Assembly (NCBI RefSeq): GCF_947855115.1
Contig: NZ_CANTZW010000008.1
Coordinates: forward strand, 62,001 to 126,000
Length of the DNA: 64,000 nt
Direction: 5' to 3'
Source of the DNA: an uncultured Parabacteroides sp.
Lineage (GTDB): Bacteria; Bacteroidota; Bacteroidia; Bacteroidales; Tannerellaceae
Shown piece after piece: positions 18,144-27,230 of this stretch. The notes under the pieces are model-generated. The model saw nothing but the letters and a program-made list of their open reading frames with translations, had not been told where the DNA came from and did no database searches. The translations under genes and the position numbers were made by a program. Within the stretch, counting starts at the first letter, position 1. The number at the start of each line of letters is the position of its first letter.

Positions 18144-19238
18144 ATGAAGATATTGATTACTGGTGCTGCTGGATTCATAGGCAGCAAACTGGTTTTTGAA
18201 CTTGCCAGACGGGGTGACGAAGTGGTAGGTATTGACAACCTTAATACTTACTATGACCCGAATTTGAAGTATGCGCGGTTGGAAAAGTTTTATGGCATAC
18301 ACGTAGACAAGTCATGGCTAAAGTCGCATTGTGTGCCGGAAACGGGAGGAAACGGAGAGGAAATTTCATATCCTGAAATGCCTTGGAGAGAGGAAATCCC
18401 GTCTACTCTTTTCCCTGAACATTTGAAATTCGTCCGCATGGACATTGCCGACAGAGAATCGTTAGAGGCTTTGTTCGATAGGAAGCAGTTTGATAAGGTG
18501 ATGAACCTTGCCGCCCAAGCAGGTGTGCGTTATTCCATAAAGAACCCTTACGCATACGTGGAGAGCAATGTGATGGGTTTCATGAATATTCTGGAATGCT
18601 GCCGCCGGCATGGAATAAAGCATCTAGTATATGCTTCGTCAAGTTCGGTGTATGGACTGAACACCCAAGTGCCGTTTTCCGAGGACGACGAGGTTATCCG
18701 TCCGGTAAGCATTTATGCAGCCACAAAGAAGAGTAATGAGCTGATGGCACATGCCTATGGCAAACTTTACAATCTGCCATCCACCGGCTTGCGCTACTTC
18801 ACGGTTTACGGTCCGTGGGGACGTCCGGATATGGCACCCATGTTGTTTGCCAATGCCATCAGTCGTGGCGAACGGATTAACGTGTTCAACAATGGTGACC
18901 TAATACGCGACTTTACCTTTATCGATGATATCGTGAACGGAACCATACAGGTGATAGACAAGATTCCACAGCCTAATGTCGACAGCATCCCCATCAAGGT
19001 CTACAATATCGGCTGTTCTCATCCGGTAAAGTTGATGGACTTCATCAGTGAGATAGAGCAGGCATTGGGCAAAGAAGCGAAAAAGAACTACCTGCCCATG
19101 CAGCCCGGTGACGTATATCAGACCAATGCAGATACCAGCAAACTGGAGCAGGAGGTTGGTTATCATCCCCGTGTATTACTGCATGAAGGTATTGAGGAGT
19201 TTGTGGAGTGGTATAAAGAGTTCACAAATAAGAGATAA
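18144..19238 (+). CDS. UDP-glucuronate 4-epimerase
   Basis: A 364-residue short-chain-type epimerase. TGAAGFIGS near residues 6-14 binds NAD; Ser-Ser-Ser-Val-Tyr and the YAATKK catalytic Tyr/Lys are present. It resembles the GAE/LpsL/CapI type that interconverts UDP-GlcA and UDP-GalA, supported by its place 12 bases after ugd. A short insertion of charged residues at 50-95 (KSWLKSHCVPETGGNGEE) is seen, found in some family members. Alternative specificity (UDP-glucose 4-epimerase) is less likely given the partner. Confidence 0.88.
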   Translation: MKILITGAAGFIGSKLVFELARRGDEVVGIDNLNTYYDPNLKYARLEKFYGIHVDKSWLKSHCVPETGGNGEEISYPEMPWREEIPSTLFPEHLKFVRMDIADRESLEALFDRKQFDKVMNLAAQAGVRYSIKNPYAYVESNVMGFMNILECCRRHGIKHLVYASSSSVYGLNTQVPFSEDDEVIRPVSIYAATKKSNELMAHAYGKLYNLPSTGLRYFTVYGPWGRPDMAPMLFANAISRGERINVFNNGDLIRDFTFIDDIVNGTIQVIDKIPQPNVDSIPIKVYNIGCSHPVKLMDFISEIEQALGKEAKKNYLPMQPGDVYQTNADTSKLEQEVGYHPRVLLHEGIEEFVEWYKEFTNKR

Positions 19239-19278
19239 TTCACAAGATATTCTGATTATATAGAACTAAAATTATTAT

Positions 19279-19677
19279 ATGGAATTGAATAAAAGACTTG
19301 TCGTTGATCTTGACGACACTATTACCATTACAATTAATGGTGATTATGCGAATAGCAAACCTATACAGCCAACAATAGATATGTTGAAAAAATATAAGTC
19401 TGATGGGTTTGAAATAGTAATACATTCAAGTCGAAACATGCGTACTTATGAAGCGAATGTAGGTAAGATCAACATCTACACCCTTCCTAACATAATAAAC
19501 TGGCTTAATAAACATAACGTGCCATACGATGAAGTCATTGTCGGAAAACCTTGGTGTGGATTTGACGGTTTCTACATTGACGATAAGTCAATAAGACCAT
19601 CCGAGTTCCATAACTTGAGTTATGATGAGATTAAGGATTTGCTGAAAAAAGAAAAAGAATACACTTGTTCATTATGA
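19279..19677 (+). CDS. HAD-type capsule biosynthesis phosphatase
   Basis: A 132-residue small HAD-superfamily protein. Motif I is VDLDDTIT near residues 9-16, a Ser in VIHSSRNM serves as motif II and the acidic motif IV is FYIDDKSIRP near 107. It probably removes phosphate from a small sugar or polyol phosphate. Similar proteins occur in Campylobacter, Haemophilus and Bacteroides capsule loci. Its stop overlaps the next start (ATGA). With the two following genes it forms a compact module of lower GC than ugd. Confidence 0.8.
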   Translation: MELNKRLVVDLDDTITITINGDYANSKPIQPTIDMLKKYKSDGFEIVIHSSRNMRTYEANVGKINIYTLPNIINWLNKHNVPYDEVIVGKPWCGFDGFYIDDKSIRPSEFHNLSYDEIKDLLKKEKEYTCSL

Positions 19678-21221
19678 TACTCATCACATCAGGTGCATAT
19701 TGTAGCCCAGCACTAATGTCGGAGTTTGGTATGCAACCACCTTGCATGCTTCCTATACAAAACAGACGATTGTATGTGCATCAGTTACAGAACTTACCGA
19801 GCAATGAATTAATTGTCATTAGCTTACCTTCAGACTATGTATTATCTGAATTTGACAAAGAATTCTTTCTGAGAAACGACATCAATATAGTGCCAGTTCC
19901 AAAGGAACTTTCTTTAGGAGCAAGTATTGTATATGTTCTCAATTTTGTATCAAGATATGACGAACCTCTTAGAATACTACATGGCGATACACTTATGAAA
20001 AGCATACCCAATGGGTATGACAACATAGTTGTGTCTACTGTTGTAGACGATTATTCGTGGGACTATTGGGATAAAACTCAGCAGAAGGCTATAGTCGGAT
20101 ATTTCTCTTTTTCTTCCCAATCACTGCTTATACGTTCCATAACGGTATGCGGCAATAAATTCATAGATGGAGTCCGGCTTTATGATAAAACAATAAAATT
20201 GGAATCTATCGAAATAAAAGATTGGCTTGATTTTGGACTGTCAAATACTTATTATCGCTCAAAGTCAACTTTGACTACGGAGCGTACATTCAATGATTTG
20301 AAAATAACAAAATACTCTGTTACGAAACGAAGTAATGATACACGAAAAATTCTAGCTGAAGCAAACTGGATAAACAACATTCCAAACAAATTACGTCATT
20401 ACGTTCCAACTCTATGGGATTATGGAATATCACTTGAAGGGAAAGGATACTATGAAATTGAATATTTCTATCTGAACTCACTGGCCGACTTATATGTATT
20501 TGGACGCAATTCAGAGAATATTTGGAAAAGAATTATTGATTCATGTGCCGAGTATATTTGTGATGAAAGCGGAATAGTGCCATGCGATACGACAGAAATT
20601 GCGGAAAACTGCGTTTCTTTATATGGAAAAAAGACCTATGACCGGCTTGTTAAATATTGCACAGGGAAAGAGATTGACATGAACACGCCGTTCTTTATAA
20701 ATGGCGAGAACACACCTTCATTGAATGAGATACTAGAAGACATTTCTATGCCTTTACAATCTCCTTCTCCACAGTTTGTCAGCTTAATGCATGGTGATTT
20801 CTGCTTTAGCAACATTCTCTATGACTTTATCTCTTGTTCAATAAAAGTTATTGACCCACGCGGATTGGATACGAATGGAAATGAGACAATTTATGGAGAT
20901 TTCAGATATGATGTGGCAAAACTGGCTCATTCTGTGCTAGGATTATATGATTTGATTATCGGGGGCTTTTTTAATTATAATGAAAAAGGTAAATACGATA
21001 TTTCATTGACTTTCCCAGAGGACATTGTACATGGCAACATACAACGTTATTTCAAATTGAAGCGTTTTGCAGGTTATACACTGGCTCAATTGAAGACATA
21101 TCCGATAATGATTCATTTGTTCTTATCCATGCTACCCCTGCATAGTGACAATCCGCTTAGGCAAAAGGCAATGTTAGCCAATGCTCTACGCTTGTATTCA
21201 GAATATAAAAAATCAAATTGA
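19674..21221 (+). CDS. Two-domain protein: nucleotidyltransferase-like N-terminus, APH/choline-kinase-like C-terminus
   Basis: A 515-residue protein. The first ~200 residues look like a sugar/polyol nucleotidyltransferase-like fold (ILITSGAYCSPAL...MLPIQNRRLYVHQ, RILHGDT near 102). The later part has a phosphotransferase signature: LMHGDFCFSNILYD (Brenner-like HGD...N motif near residue 372) and VIDPRG near 392, as in aminoglycoside, choline and ethanolamine kinases. A kinase joined to a nucleotidyltransferase suggests one protein that phosphorylates and activates a small alcohol or sugar. The typical GxGxR-type signature of nucleotidyltransferases is degenerate (GAYCSP), so the N-terminal domain may have lost activity or changed donor. 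Start chosen at 19674 with the ATGA overlap. Confidence 0.75.
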   Translation: MILITSGAYCSPALMSEFGMQPPCMLPIQNRRLYVHQLQNLPSNELIVISLPSDYVLSEFDKEFFLRNDINIVPVPKELSLGASIVYVLNFVSRYDEPLRILHGDTLMKSIPNGYDNIVVSTVVDDYSWDYWDKTQQKAIVGYFSFSSQSLLIRSITVCGNKFIDGVRLYDKTIKLESIEIKDWLDFGLSNTYYRSKSTLTTERTFNDLKITKYSVTKRSNDTRKILAEANWINNIPNKLRHYVPTLWDYGISLEGKGYYEIEYFYLNSLADLYVFGRNSENIWKRIIDSCAEYICDESGIVPCDTTEIAENCVSLYGKKTYDRLVKYCTGKEIDMNTPFFINGENTPSLNEILEDISMPLQSPSPQFVSLMHGDFCFSNILYDFISCSIKVIDPRGLDTNGNETIYGDFRYDVAKLAHSVLGLYDLIIGGFFNYNEKGKYDISLTFPEDIVHGNIQRYFKLKRFAGYTLAQLKTYPIMIHLFLSMLPLHSDNPLRQKAMLANALRLYSEYKKSN

Positions 21222-21225
21222 CATT

Positions 21226-21972
21226 ATGATTATAATAATTCCTATGGCAGGTCTTAGCTCTCGTTTCAGTAAAGCAGGTTTTGTTCTGCCGAAATATATG
21301 TTATATGTTTGCAACAGAAGCTTATTCAATATAGCTGTAAGCAGTTTCAGAAAATACTTCGACACTTGTGACTTTGTATTTGTAGCGCGTGATGTTTTTG
21401 ATACAAGAACGTTTATCGAGACTGAATGTCAGCAGATGGGTATAAAATCACACAAGATTGTTATGCTTGAACATCCCACACGAGGGCAAGCTGAAACAGT
21501 TATGATAGGACTGAAAGAAGCGAATGTTTCCGAGAATGAAAATATATTGATTTTTAACATTGATACATTCCGTCCCAATTTTACTTTCCCTTCTCAAATA
21601 GGTGAATGGGATGGATATTTGGAAGTCTTTAAAGGGAGTGGTAGTAATTGGTCGTATGCTAAGACAATGAACAATCAAGATGATGCTCCTGTTATAGAAA
21701 CAGCTGAAAAACAGGAAATATCAAACAATTGTTCTACTGGTATTTATTATTTTAAGACTGTAGAATCTTTTTTGTACGCTTACGGTAGTGGCACCATTGA
21801 TGTTAACGGTAGCATTAAAGAATTATATGTTGCGCCATTGTATAACCGCTTGATAAAATCAGGCGCAAATATTCATATCAATGTCATCGGTCGTGATGAG
21901 GTTATTTTCTGTGGTGTTCCCGATGAGTATTATGATTATCTGACAAAGACGATACAACATCATGGCATCTGA
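21226..21972 (+). CDS. Sugar/polyol nucleotidyltransferase-like capsule protein
   Basis: A 248-residue protein starting MIIIIPMAGLSSRFSKAGF, which is the GxxSR-type nucleotide-binding start of NTP transferases, followed by PKYMLYV (usual metal/substrate Lys) and NIDTFRP near residue 108 as the acidic metal site. It should couple a phosphorylated small molecule to a nucleotide. The frame can be extended 15 codons upstream into the previous gene, but the ATG at 21226 is the natural start. It is the third member of the phosphatase / kinase-fusion / nucleotidyltransferase module. Confidence 0.8.
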   Translation: MIIIIPMAGLSSRFSKAGFVLPKYMLYVCNRSLFNIAVSSFRKYFDTCDFVFVARDVFDTRTFIETECQQMGIKSHKIVMLEHPTRGQAETVMIGLKEANVSENENILIFNIDTFRPNFTFPSQIGEWDGYLEVFKGSGSNWSYAKTMNNQDDAPVIETAEKQEISNNCSTGIYYFKTVESFLYAYGSGTIDVNGSIKELYVAPLYNRLIKSGANIHINVIGRDEVIFCGVPDEYYDYLTKTIQHHGI

Positions 21973-22028
21973 TTACCACGATTAGGATACTTATAAGATG
22001 TATAAACTTAATTCAGACTGACAGACTT

Positions 22029-22234
22029 ATGCCCAACAAACTCGCTAATTGGATAGTGCGTTCGCTGCCAGACAGGTACATGTTGTATATAAAAGCTTTG
22101 TTGCCGTTCAACGCATGGTATATGCATGAGTTCTACGATGAGAAAATGCACATCGCACATTGGACAAAGCCATAATAGACTATATCAAGGACGGGAGTAA
22201 CAATGCTTTGAAGAACATGATAGGTGAAATATGA
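22029..22234 (+). pseudogene. Short broken gene fragment of unknown family
   Basis: From ATG 22029 the frame reads MPNKLANWIVRSLPDRYMLY, then ALLPFNAWYMHEFYDEKMHI, and stops at 22175; the next frame continues as AIIDYIKDGSNNALKNMIGEI to a stop at 22234. The smooth continuation suggests one frameshift near 22170. I do not recognise the family. The remaining intergenic sequence 21973-22028 and 22235-22269 shows nothing. Confidence 0.4.
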
Positions 22235-22269
22235 GAGTAAAGATGAACTAAGACAAATATATAGCACTC

Positions 22270-23104
22270 ATGAAAGAAACGAACGAAAGATTTGCTTACT
22301 TAGATGAAATATCAGGATTGCTCATTTTGGTAATGGTGATTATTCATATATGTTCAAGATTTGAATGGGAGTATACAAACCATTGGCTGATGACATTCTA
22401 TTTCTTTATGCCTTGGTTCTATTTCAAGTCGGGCATGTTCCATAAGGATTCTTCTTTTTCAGAATGTTATCATAAGAACTTCGACAAATTGATGAAGCCA
22501 TATTTTATATACACAGTCATTGGTTCTGTGCTGGTTTTTTGTTTGACAGGAAGTGTAAGGATGATTCTTTCAGAAATAAAATGGATTATTATAAGCGGCT
22601 CTGCCATAGGGAACATACCTGTATGGTTTCTTCTGTCTCTATTCGTGGTTAAACTGTTGAGCAACAAGGTGATAACACCTGTGGGGGGGTAAAATATTAT
22701 TACTTAGTTTGATAGCCAGTGTGTTGGTATTGTATGTTCCCATACAAAAACCGAATTGGATTGGCTACACGGCAACAGGGATGTTCTTTTATGTGTCAGG
22801 ACTTATTTACCGGCAGTTTGCCTCAAACTGTACTGTCACCATACTCAGCATTGTGTTGGTGCTGTCCAACTATGTTTTGTATCCATCATTCGTACACATA
22901 AGAAGCAGCAGGCTGGAGTGTGGAGACCCGTTATTGTGGTTGGTAAGTAGTGTGGCTGCTTGCATCTTTATTTATACATTGTTCAAGAATAAGAAGTTTA
23001 ACATACCAATTCTAGGATGGGTTGGCCGTCATGCCATGACAATATTGGTTACGCATTGGTTGGTTTTGAATATAATAAAGCGCATTGTGAGTGATGGCTT
23101 GTAA
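22270..23104 (+). pseudogene. Acyltransferase-3 family gene interrupted at a G7 tract
   Basis: Two consecutive frames make one acyltransferase_3-like membrane protein. Frame one (22270-22692) begins RFAYLDEISGLLILVMVIIH with the family's early His and ends Pro-Val-Gly-Gly-stop. Frame two continues KILLLSLIASVLVLYVP to 23104. The break is exactly at a run of seven G (22683-22689). Six or nine G would restore one ~278-residue protein with about eight to nine membrane helices. Such enzymes O-acetylate capsule sugars. The tract may be a slippage switch, a fixed mutation or a sequence error. Confidence 0.8.
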
Positions 23105-24623
23105 TGAAGTAAACAATAGGAGGATAACAAAGAATACGGCATTCCTATATATGCGGATGCTGTTTACGATGTTAATTTCGTTCTTCACTTCCAGAGTGAT
23201 ACTGGAAGTGTTGGGAGTGGAAGACTTTGGTATATATAATGTAGTAGGTGGGATAACAACGATTATAGTATTCTTCACCGGATGTCTGACAAATGTATCC
23301 CAACGATACTACAATCTAGGATTGGGCCAGAATGACATAAAACGGACTAATCAGTATTTCAATCAATTCCTTCTTATCTTTTCAGTTTTGGCATTGCTGG
23401 TCTTTGTCGTTGGTGAGGGATTGGCTTCTTGGATAATTGATGATTTGCTTTTCATTCCTGAAACCAGAAAGGAGGCAGCCGCATGGGTCTTCCGATTCTC
23501 ATTGGTTGCCCTGTCCCTGTCATTGTTGCAGATTCCATACCTGTCGGCCGTGATAGCCCATGAGAAGATGGATATATTCGCCTATATCAGTTTGTTTGAA
23601 TCCATTTCCCGTTTGGGTATTTTATATGTGATCCAAGCTTTCCATGGCGACAAGTTGATATTATACGGTGGCTTATATCTGTCAATCAGTTTTTTGTCGT
23701 TTTTAATATACGTAATCTACGGACATGTCAAATTCGAGGAATGTTTTTATAAGTTTTATTTCAGCAAGCCATTAGCCAAGGAAATGTCAAGATTCGTAGG
23801 CTATAACATGTATGGCTGTTTCGCCTTCTCCATGTGTCAGCAAGGAGTGAACGTGTTGTTCAATGTGTTTTTCGGACCTTCAGTAAATGCGGCCAGGGCA
23901 TTGTCCATGCAGGTGTATCAAGGTGTATACAGATTCTCTGACAATATTCTGACGGCTGTGCGTCCTCCCATCATCAAATTGTATTCACAGAACGACAGAC
24001 CACGGATGGTGTCGTTGGCTATCAGTGCCACACGCTATTGCTTGTTTGTAAACGCTCTGCTAGTGATACCGATTATCGTCAATGTGGATTTCATTCTTCA
24101 AGTATGGTTACGTCAAGTGCCGGAGTATACGGCTTTCTTTATCATCGTCGTATTGGTTGAAAGTAACTTCAACATCGCTAACCAAATGCTGACAATTTTG
24201 GTAAATGCCACAGGCAATCTGAAGAGGAACCAGTTCTATGGGCGCACCTTTACTCTTTTAGCTCTTCCTTTATCTTATCAGGCATTGCTTTGGATAAAAA
24301 CTCCGATAGTACCCATGCTTATCATCCTCGTCACGACAATATTATATTGGATGAACAATCTACGAGACACTCACATGCAAGTGAGATTGAATTATATGGA
24401 GTATTTCAAGAAGATAATCATGCCTACTGTTATTCTGTATGTTTCCCTATGCCTGCTTTCATATATACCTTACGCTCTGATGGATGACGGATGGATGAAA
24501 CTGGTTGTAACAGTAAGCCTTAATCTTGTTGCCGGTTTGATAATTATATATCAAATCCTGATGAACAATATGGAGCGTGAAATAATACGAAACAAAATAG
24601 TATCAAAACTGAAGAAATCATGA
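23094..24623 (+). CDS. Polysaccharide flippase (Wzx-like, MATE/PST superfamily)
   Basis: About 509 residues with 12-14 predicted membrane helices. The N-terminus (TKNTAFLYMRMLFTMLISFFTSRVIL region, then VEDFGIYNVVGG) is typical of the polysaccharide transporter family. It should flip the lipid-linked repeat unit across the inner membrane before polymerisation. The ATG at 23094 follows a GTG by one codon and overlaps the acyltransferase frame by 11 bases; the next gene starts within its stop (ATGA). Confidence 0.88.
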   Translation: MACNEVNNRRITKNTAFLYMRMLFTMLISFFTSRVILEVLGVEDFGIYNVVGGITTIIVFFTGCLTNVSQRYYNLGLGQNDIKRTNQYFNQFLLIFSVLALLVFVVGEGLASWIIDDLLFIPETRKEAAAWVFRFSLVALSLSLLQIPYLSAVIAHEKMDIFAYISLFESISRLGILYVIQAFHGDKLILYGGLYLSISFLSFLIYVIYGHVKFEECFYKFYFSKPLAKEMSRFVGYNMYGCFAFSMCQQGVNVLFNVFFGPSVNAARALSMQVYQGVYRFSDNILTAVRPPIIKLYSQNDRPRMVSLAISATRYCLFVNALLVIPIIVNVDFILQVWLRQVPEYTAFFIIVVLVESNFNIANQMLTILVNATGNLKRNQFYGRTFTLLALPLSYQALLWIKTPIVPMLIILVTTILYWMNNLRDTHMQVRLNYMEYFKKIIMPTVILYVSLCLLSYIPYALMDDGWMKLVVTVSLNLVAGLIIIYQILMNNMEREIIRNKIVSKLKKS

Positions 24624-25804
24624 AAAGAATAGTTTTCATCAATGCACATTGCAACCACCTGCTGATGAACACATGGTGGTATTACACTTTTGGCATAAAG
24701 GCTCCCGCCAAATACCAGTTCCTATTCAGGAAGCTGCTGGAAAGAGATGATGTGGAGGTGGTGAACCTGCTGACTCCCAAGGGGTGTGTCTATCCCAGAG
24801 ACTTCCATTCTAAAAAGCCCATGTGGAGAGTATGGAGGGAATGCAAGTCGGTGTTGCGTAAGAACGGTTTGCAAGGCAAAATGCTTTGCACAGACAACAT
24901 TAAAGATATAAGGCTTGATGATGTGGCTCTACTGTTCGTGCATTGCCCTGGCAGTGCTGACAGAATTACTGAGCTGCCATGTTACAGAGTGGTACATCTC
25001 AACCAATACCAGTGTCACAATATAGAGGAACTGGACGAGACACTGCCTTATGCCGACCGCTTCATGCTGGAGGCAGACGTGTTTAAAGAAGGCAATTACA
25101 TCAACCTTGTGAAACCCACTAAGACAAGGGAGATACAGATTGTACCCTATATAGTGGGCGACAGATTCCAGAACAGGAAAGCCTTTGCAGACAGGAGAAA
25201 CAAGGCCGTAGCCACAGGTACAATTGCAAGCTTTGCCGTAGACAATGACTATTCGGCACATTATGGCACACGATACCTGCACAAGATGAGAGTGGAGATA
25301 TACAACCACAAGGAAGAGTTGGAAACGTATATCGACGCTTTCGTGTCGCCATATATAGAGAACAAGAAAATGTTGAGTGTCCCTAAGAGCACCCCAAAAC
25401 TTTTCAGGAAGATTGTCTCTTTGATCAACTTGCTGCTGTATAAGCCTGGCGGACAGAAGTCTTATTTCTCGTTCGACATAGTGGAGAAATACAATGATTA
25501 TATGATGGCTGTGGTGCCCGAGGAAATAGTCGGCATAGCTCCGATAGGAGCGTTTGAGGCGATGGCGTGCGGATGTGCTCTGATAGGCATAGACCATACC
25601 ATGTACACAGATTTGGGATTGGTGCCGGGTACGCACTACATTACTTATGATGGCACAATTGAAGGACTGAAAAAATCTATAGCCTACTATCAGGAACATA
25701 CCGCCGAGCTGGAAGAAATAGCATGCAAGGGCTGCGAGTTCGCCCACGAGCATTTCAATAAGGAGAGAATAACCGAAATGTTTTACCGTAAACTGAGTCT
25801 GTGA
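24620..25804 (+). CDS. Glycosyltransferase, GT-B-like
   Basis: A 394-residue cytosolic protein. The C-terminal half has the donor-binding hallmark APIGAFEAMACGCALIGID near residue 315, as in GT family 4/1-like enzymes, followed by a usual C-terminal tail of helices. The N-terminal half (FINAHCNHLLMNTWWYY) is less typical. It probably adds one sugar of the repeat unit; donor and linkage cannot be told. Translationally coupled to the flippase by ATGA. Confidence 0.75.
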   Translation: MKRIVFINAHCNHLLMNTWWYYTFGIKAPAKYQFLFRKLLERDDVEVVNLLTPKGCVYPRDFHSKKPMWRVWRECKSVLRKNGLQGKMLCTDNIKDIRLDDVALLFVHCPGSADRITELPCYRVVHLNQYQCHNIEELDETLPYADRFMLEADVFKEGNYINLVKPTKTREIQIVPYIVGDRFQNRKAFADRRNKAVATGTIASFAVDNDYSAHYGTRYLHKMRVEIYNHKEELETYIDAFVSPYIENKKMLSVPKSTPKLFRKIVSLINLLLYKPGGQKSYFSFDIVEKYNDYMMAVVPEEIVGIAPIGAFEAMACGCALIGIDHTMYTDLGLVPGTHYITYDGTIEGLKKSIAYYQEHTAELEEIACKGCEFAHEHFNKERITEMFYRKLSL

Positions 25805-25850
25805 GAGATTGTAGTTGTTGTAAGTAATAATGTAAGAAAGGGAAAGATAT

Positions 25851-26144
25851 ATGATAAGAAGAATCATCAACAAACTAAGAAATATGGCTATGCGCCTGTT
25901 GCCATTAGACAAACAGGCACGAATCGCTGGTGTAGTCGTAGGAGAAGGAACATGGGGCAATTCTCACTTTTGGAGTAGTGAACCTTATTTGATAACAATA
26001 GGCAAGCATTGCCAAATAACAAGTGGCGTTTTGATACATACTCACGGGGGGCAAGCACTTCGTAAGCAAATACCTGGCTTTGATTGCTTCGGGAAAGTTG
26101 TCATAGGTGACTATGTATATAGAAGTCACCTCTTTTTAAGATAA
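25851..26144 (+). pseudogene. Truncated hexapeptide (left-handed beta-helix) acetyltransferase
   Basis: Ninety-seven residues matching the N-terminal half of a WbbJ/MaaT-type acetyltransferase: GVVVGEGTWGNSHFW, ITIGKHCQITSGVLIHTHGG, KVVIGDYVY. The family normally continues with IGSHSLILPG and several more hexapeptide turns (total near 180-200), including the rest of the active site. Here the sequence ends abruptly in RSHLFLR-stop four bases before the AT-rich polymerase gene. It is probably inactive and marks a recombination junction. Confidence 0.75.
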
Positions 26145-26148
26145 GAAA

Positions 26149-27216
26149 ATGGATTATTTAATACTAAATTTTAGCATAATTACTATACTAGCTATCTTTT
26201 TAAATATAGTTAGAATGAATAAAGTTCTAAAAGTTCGTTTTTTTTATTTTATTTCGTTTATACAACTATTTTTATTAAGGTCATACGTAGAACCGAGTTC
26301 TATACCTGATTTGACTAATTATTATGATTGGTTTGAATTAACAATGAATTTCTCTTTTATTGAAATTTTAAGAGGTGATCTTATCTATCTTACAGAAACT
26401 GGTTATTTATTGTTATGTAAGTTTTGCAGTATAATAAGTGAATCTTTTACCTTTTTTCTTTCTGTTGTTTCTATAATTTGGATTTCATGTTATTTTATTT
26501 ATATAAAAAAATATTCTCCAATGATTATGTTGTCTGTTATTATTCTCCTTGTGACAGAATTTCATCAGTCTCTATTTGTTCTTAGACAGCATTTAGCTAT
26601 GGCTATTTTATTATTGAGTTATCCAAGTATTATAGAAAGAAATTTAAAGAAGTTTATTTTTATATCAATTATTGCCATTTCTATTCATACTACTGCTCTT
26701 GTCTTTATACCGATATATTTTATTTATGGAATAATCACTGATTCAAAAAAATTTATCATTGCAGTTGTTCTTTTGGCTTTTATTATTTTTTTACTTTTTA
26801 AAAGTTTAGATTTTCTCAATCTTTACTTTGGATTTTCATATGATAATTATATAAATGGTGCTAGATCCGGTAGATTCAATTTAACTACTTTTTTTATTTC
26901 AAGTATATACTTTTCTTCGTATTACTTCTTTCTTAGAAATAAAATTTTTGAATCTGGTATTAATAGACTTATTACTGCGGCTATGATAATTTGTATTTTA
27001 ATTTCTTTTTTTGGTACATCATTAAATATAACCGGAAGATTAATTAGATACTATAACCCAGCCATATTGCTTCTTACTCCTATTGTAGCCACAAATATGA
27101 ATAAAATATCATTAAAAATAATATATATAGTTGCTATTGTTTCAATAAATATATATATAACATTTATTGATGGTGCATTTATTGAATTTATTTCGTCATA
27201 TAAATTAAACTTTTAA
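26149..27216 (+). CDS. EpsG/Wzy-like polysaccharide polymerase
   Basis: A 355-residue protein of about ten membrane helices, rich in Ile, Phe and Lys, with a central periplasmic-type loop region containing LRQHLAMAILLLSYPSI, as in EpsG/Wzy polymerases. It should join flipped repeat units into the chain. Sequence conservation in this family is low, so the call rests on topology and locus. Base composition is sharply more AT-rich than the genes upstream. Confidence 0.75.
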   Translation: MDYLILNFSIITILAIFLNIVRMNKVLKVRFFYFISFIQLFLLRSYVEPSSIPDLTNYYDWFELTMNFSFIEILRGDLIYLTETGYLLLCKFCSIISESFTFFLSVVSIIWISCYFIYIKKYSPMIMLSVIILLVTEFHQSLFVLRQHLAMAILLLSYPSIIERNLKKFIFISIIAISIHTTALVFIPIYFIYGIITDSKKFIIAVVLLAFIIFLLFKSLDFLNLYFGFSYDNYINGARSGRFNLTTFFISSIYFSSYYFFLRNKIFESGINRLITAAMIICILISFFGTSLNITGRLIRYYNPAILLLTPIVATNMNKISLKIIYIVAIVSINIYITFIDGAFIEFISSYKLNF

Positions 27217-27230
27217 TAAAATTTAAATGA

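Noticed and set aside
17208..18302. 364-residue open frame antisense to ugd and the epimerase
   Set aside because: It mirrors a clear UDP-glucose dehydrogenase gene in a GC-rich region; its His/Leu/Arg-rich composition is that of a reverse-strand shadow.
24929..25960. 343-residue frame antisense to the glycosyltransferase
   Set aside because: The plus-strand gene has a recognisable donor motif and coupled start; the antisense frame has no domain.
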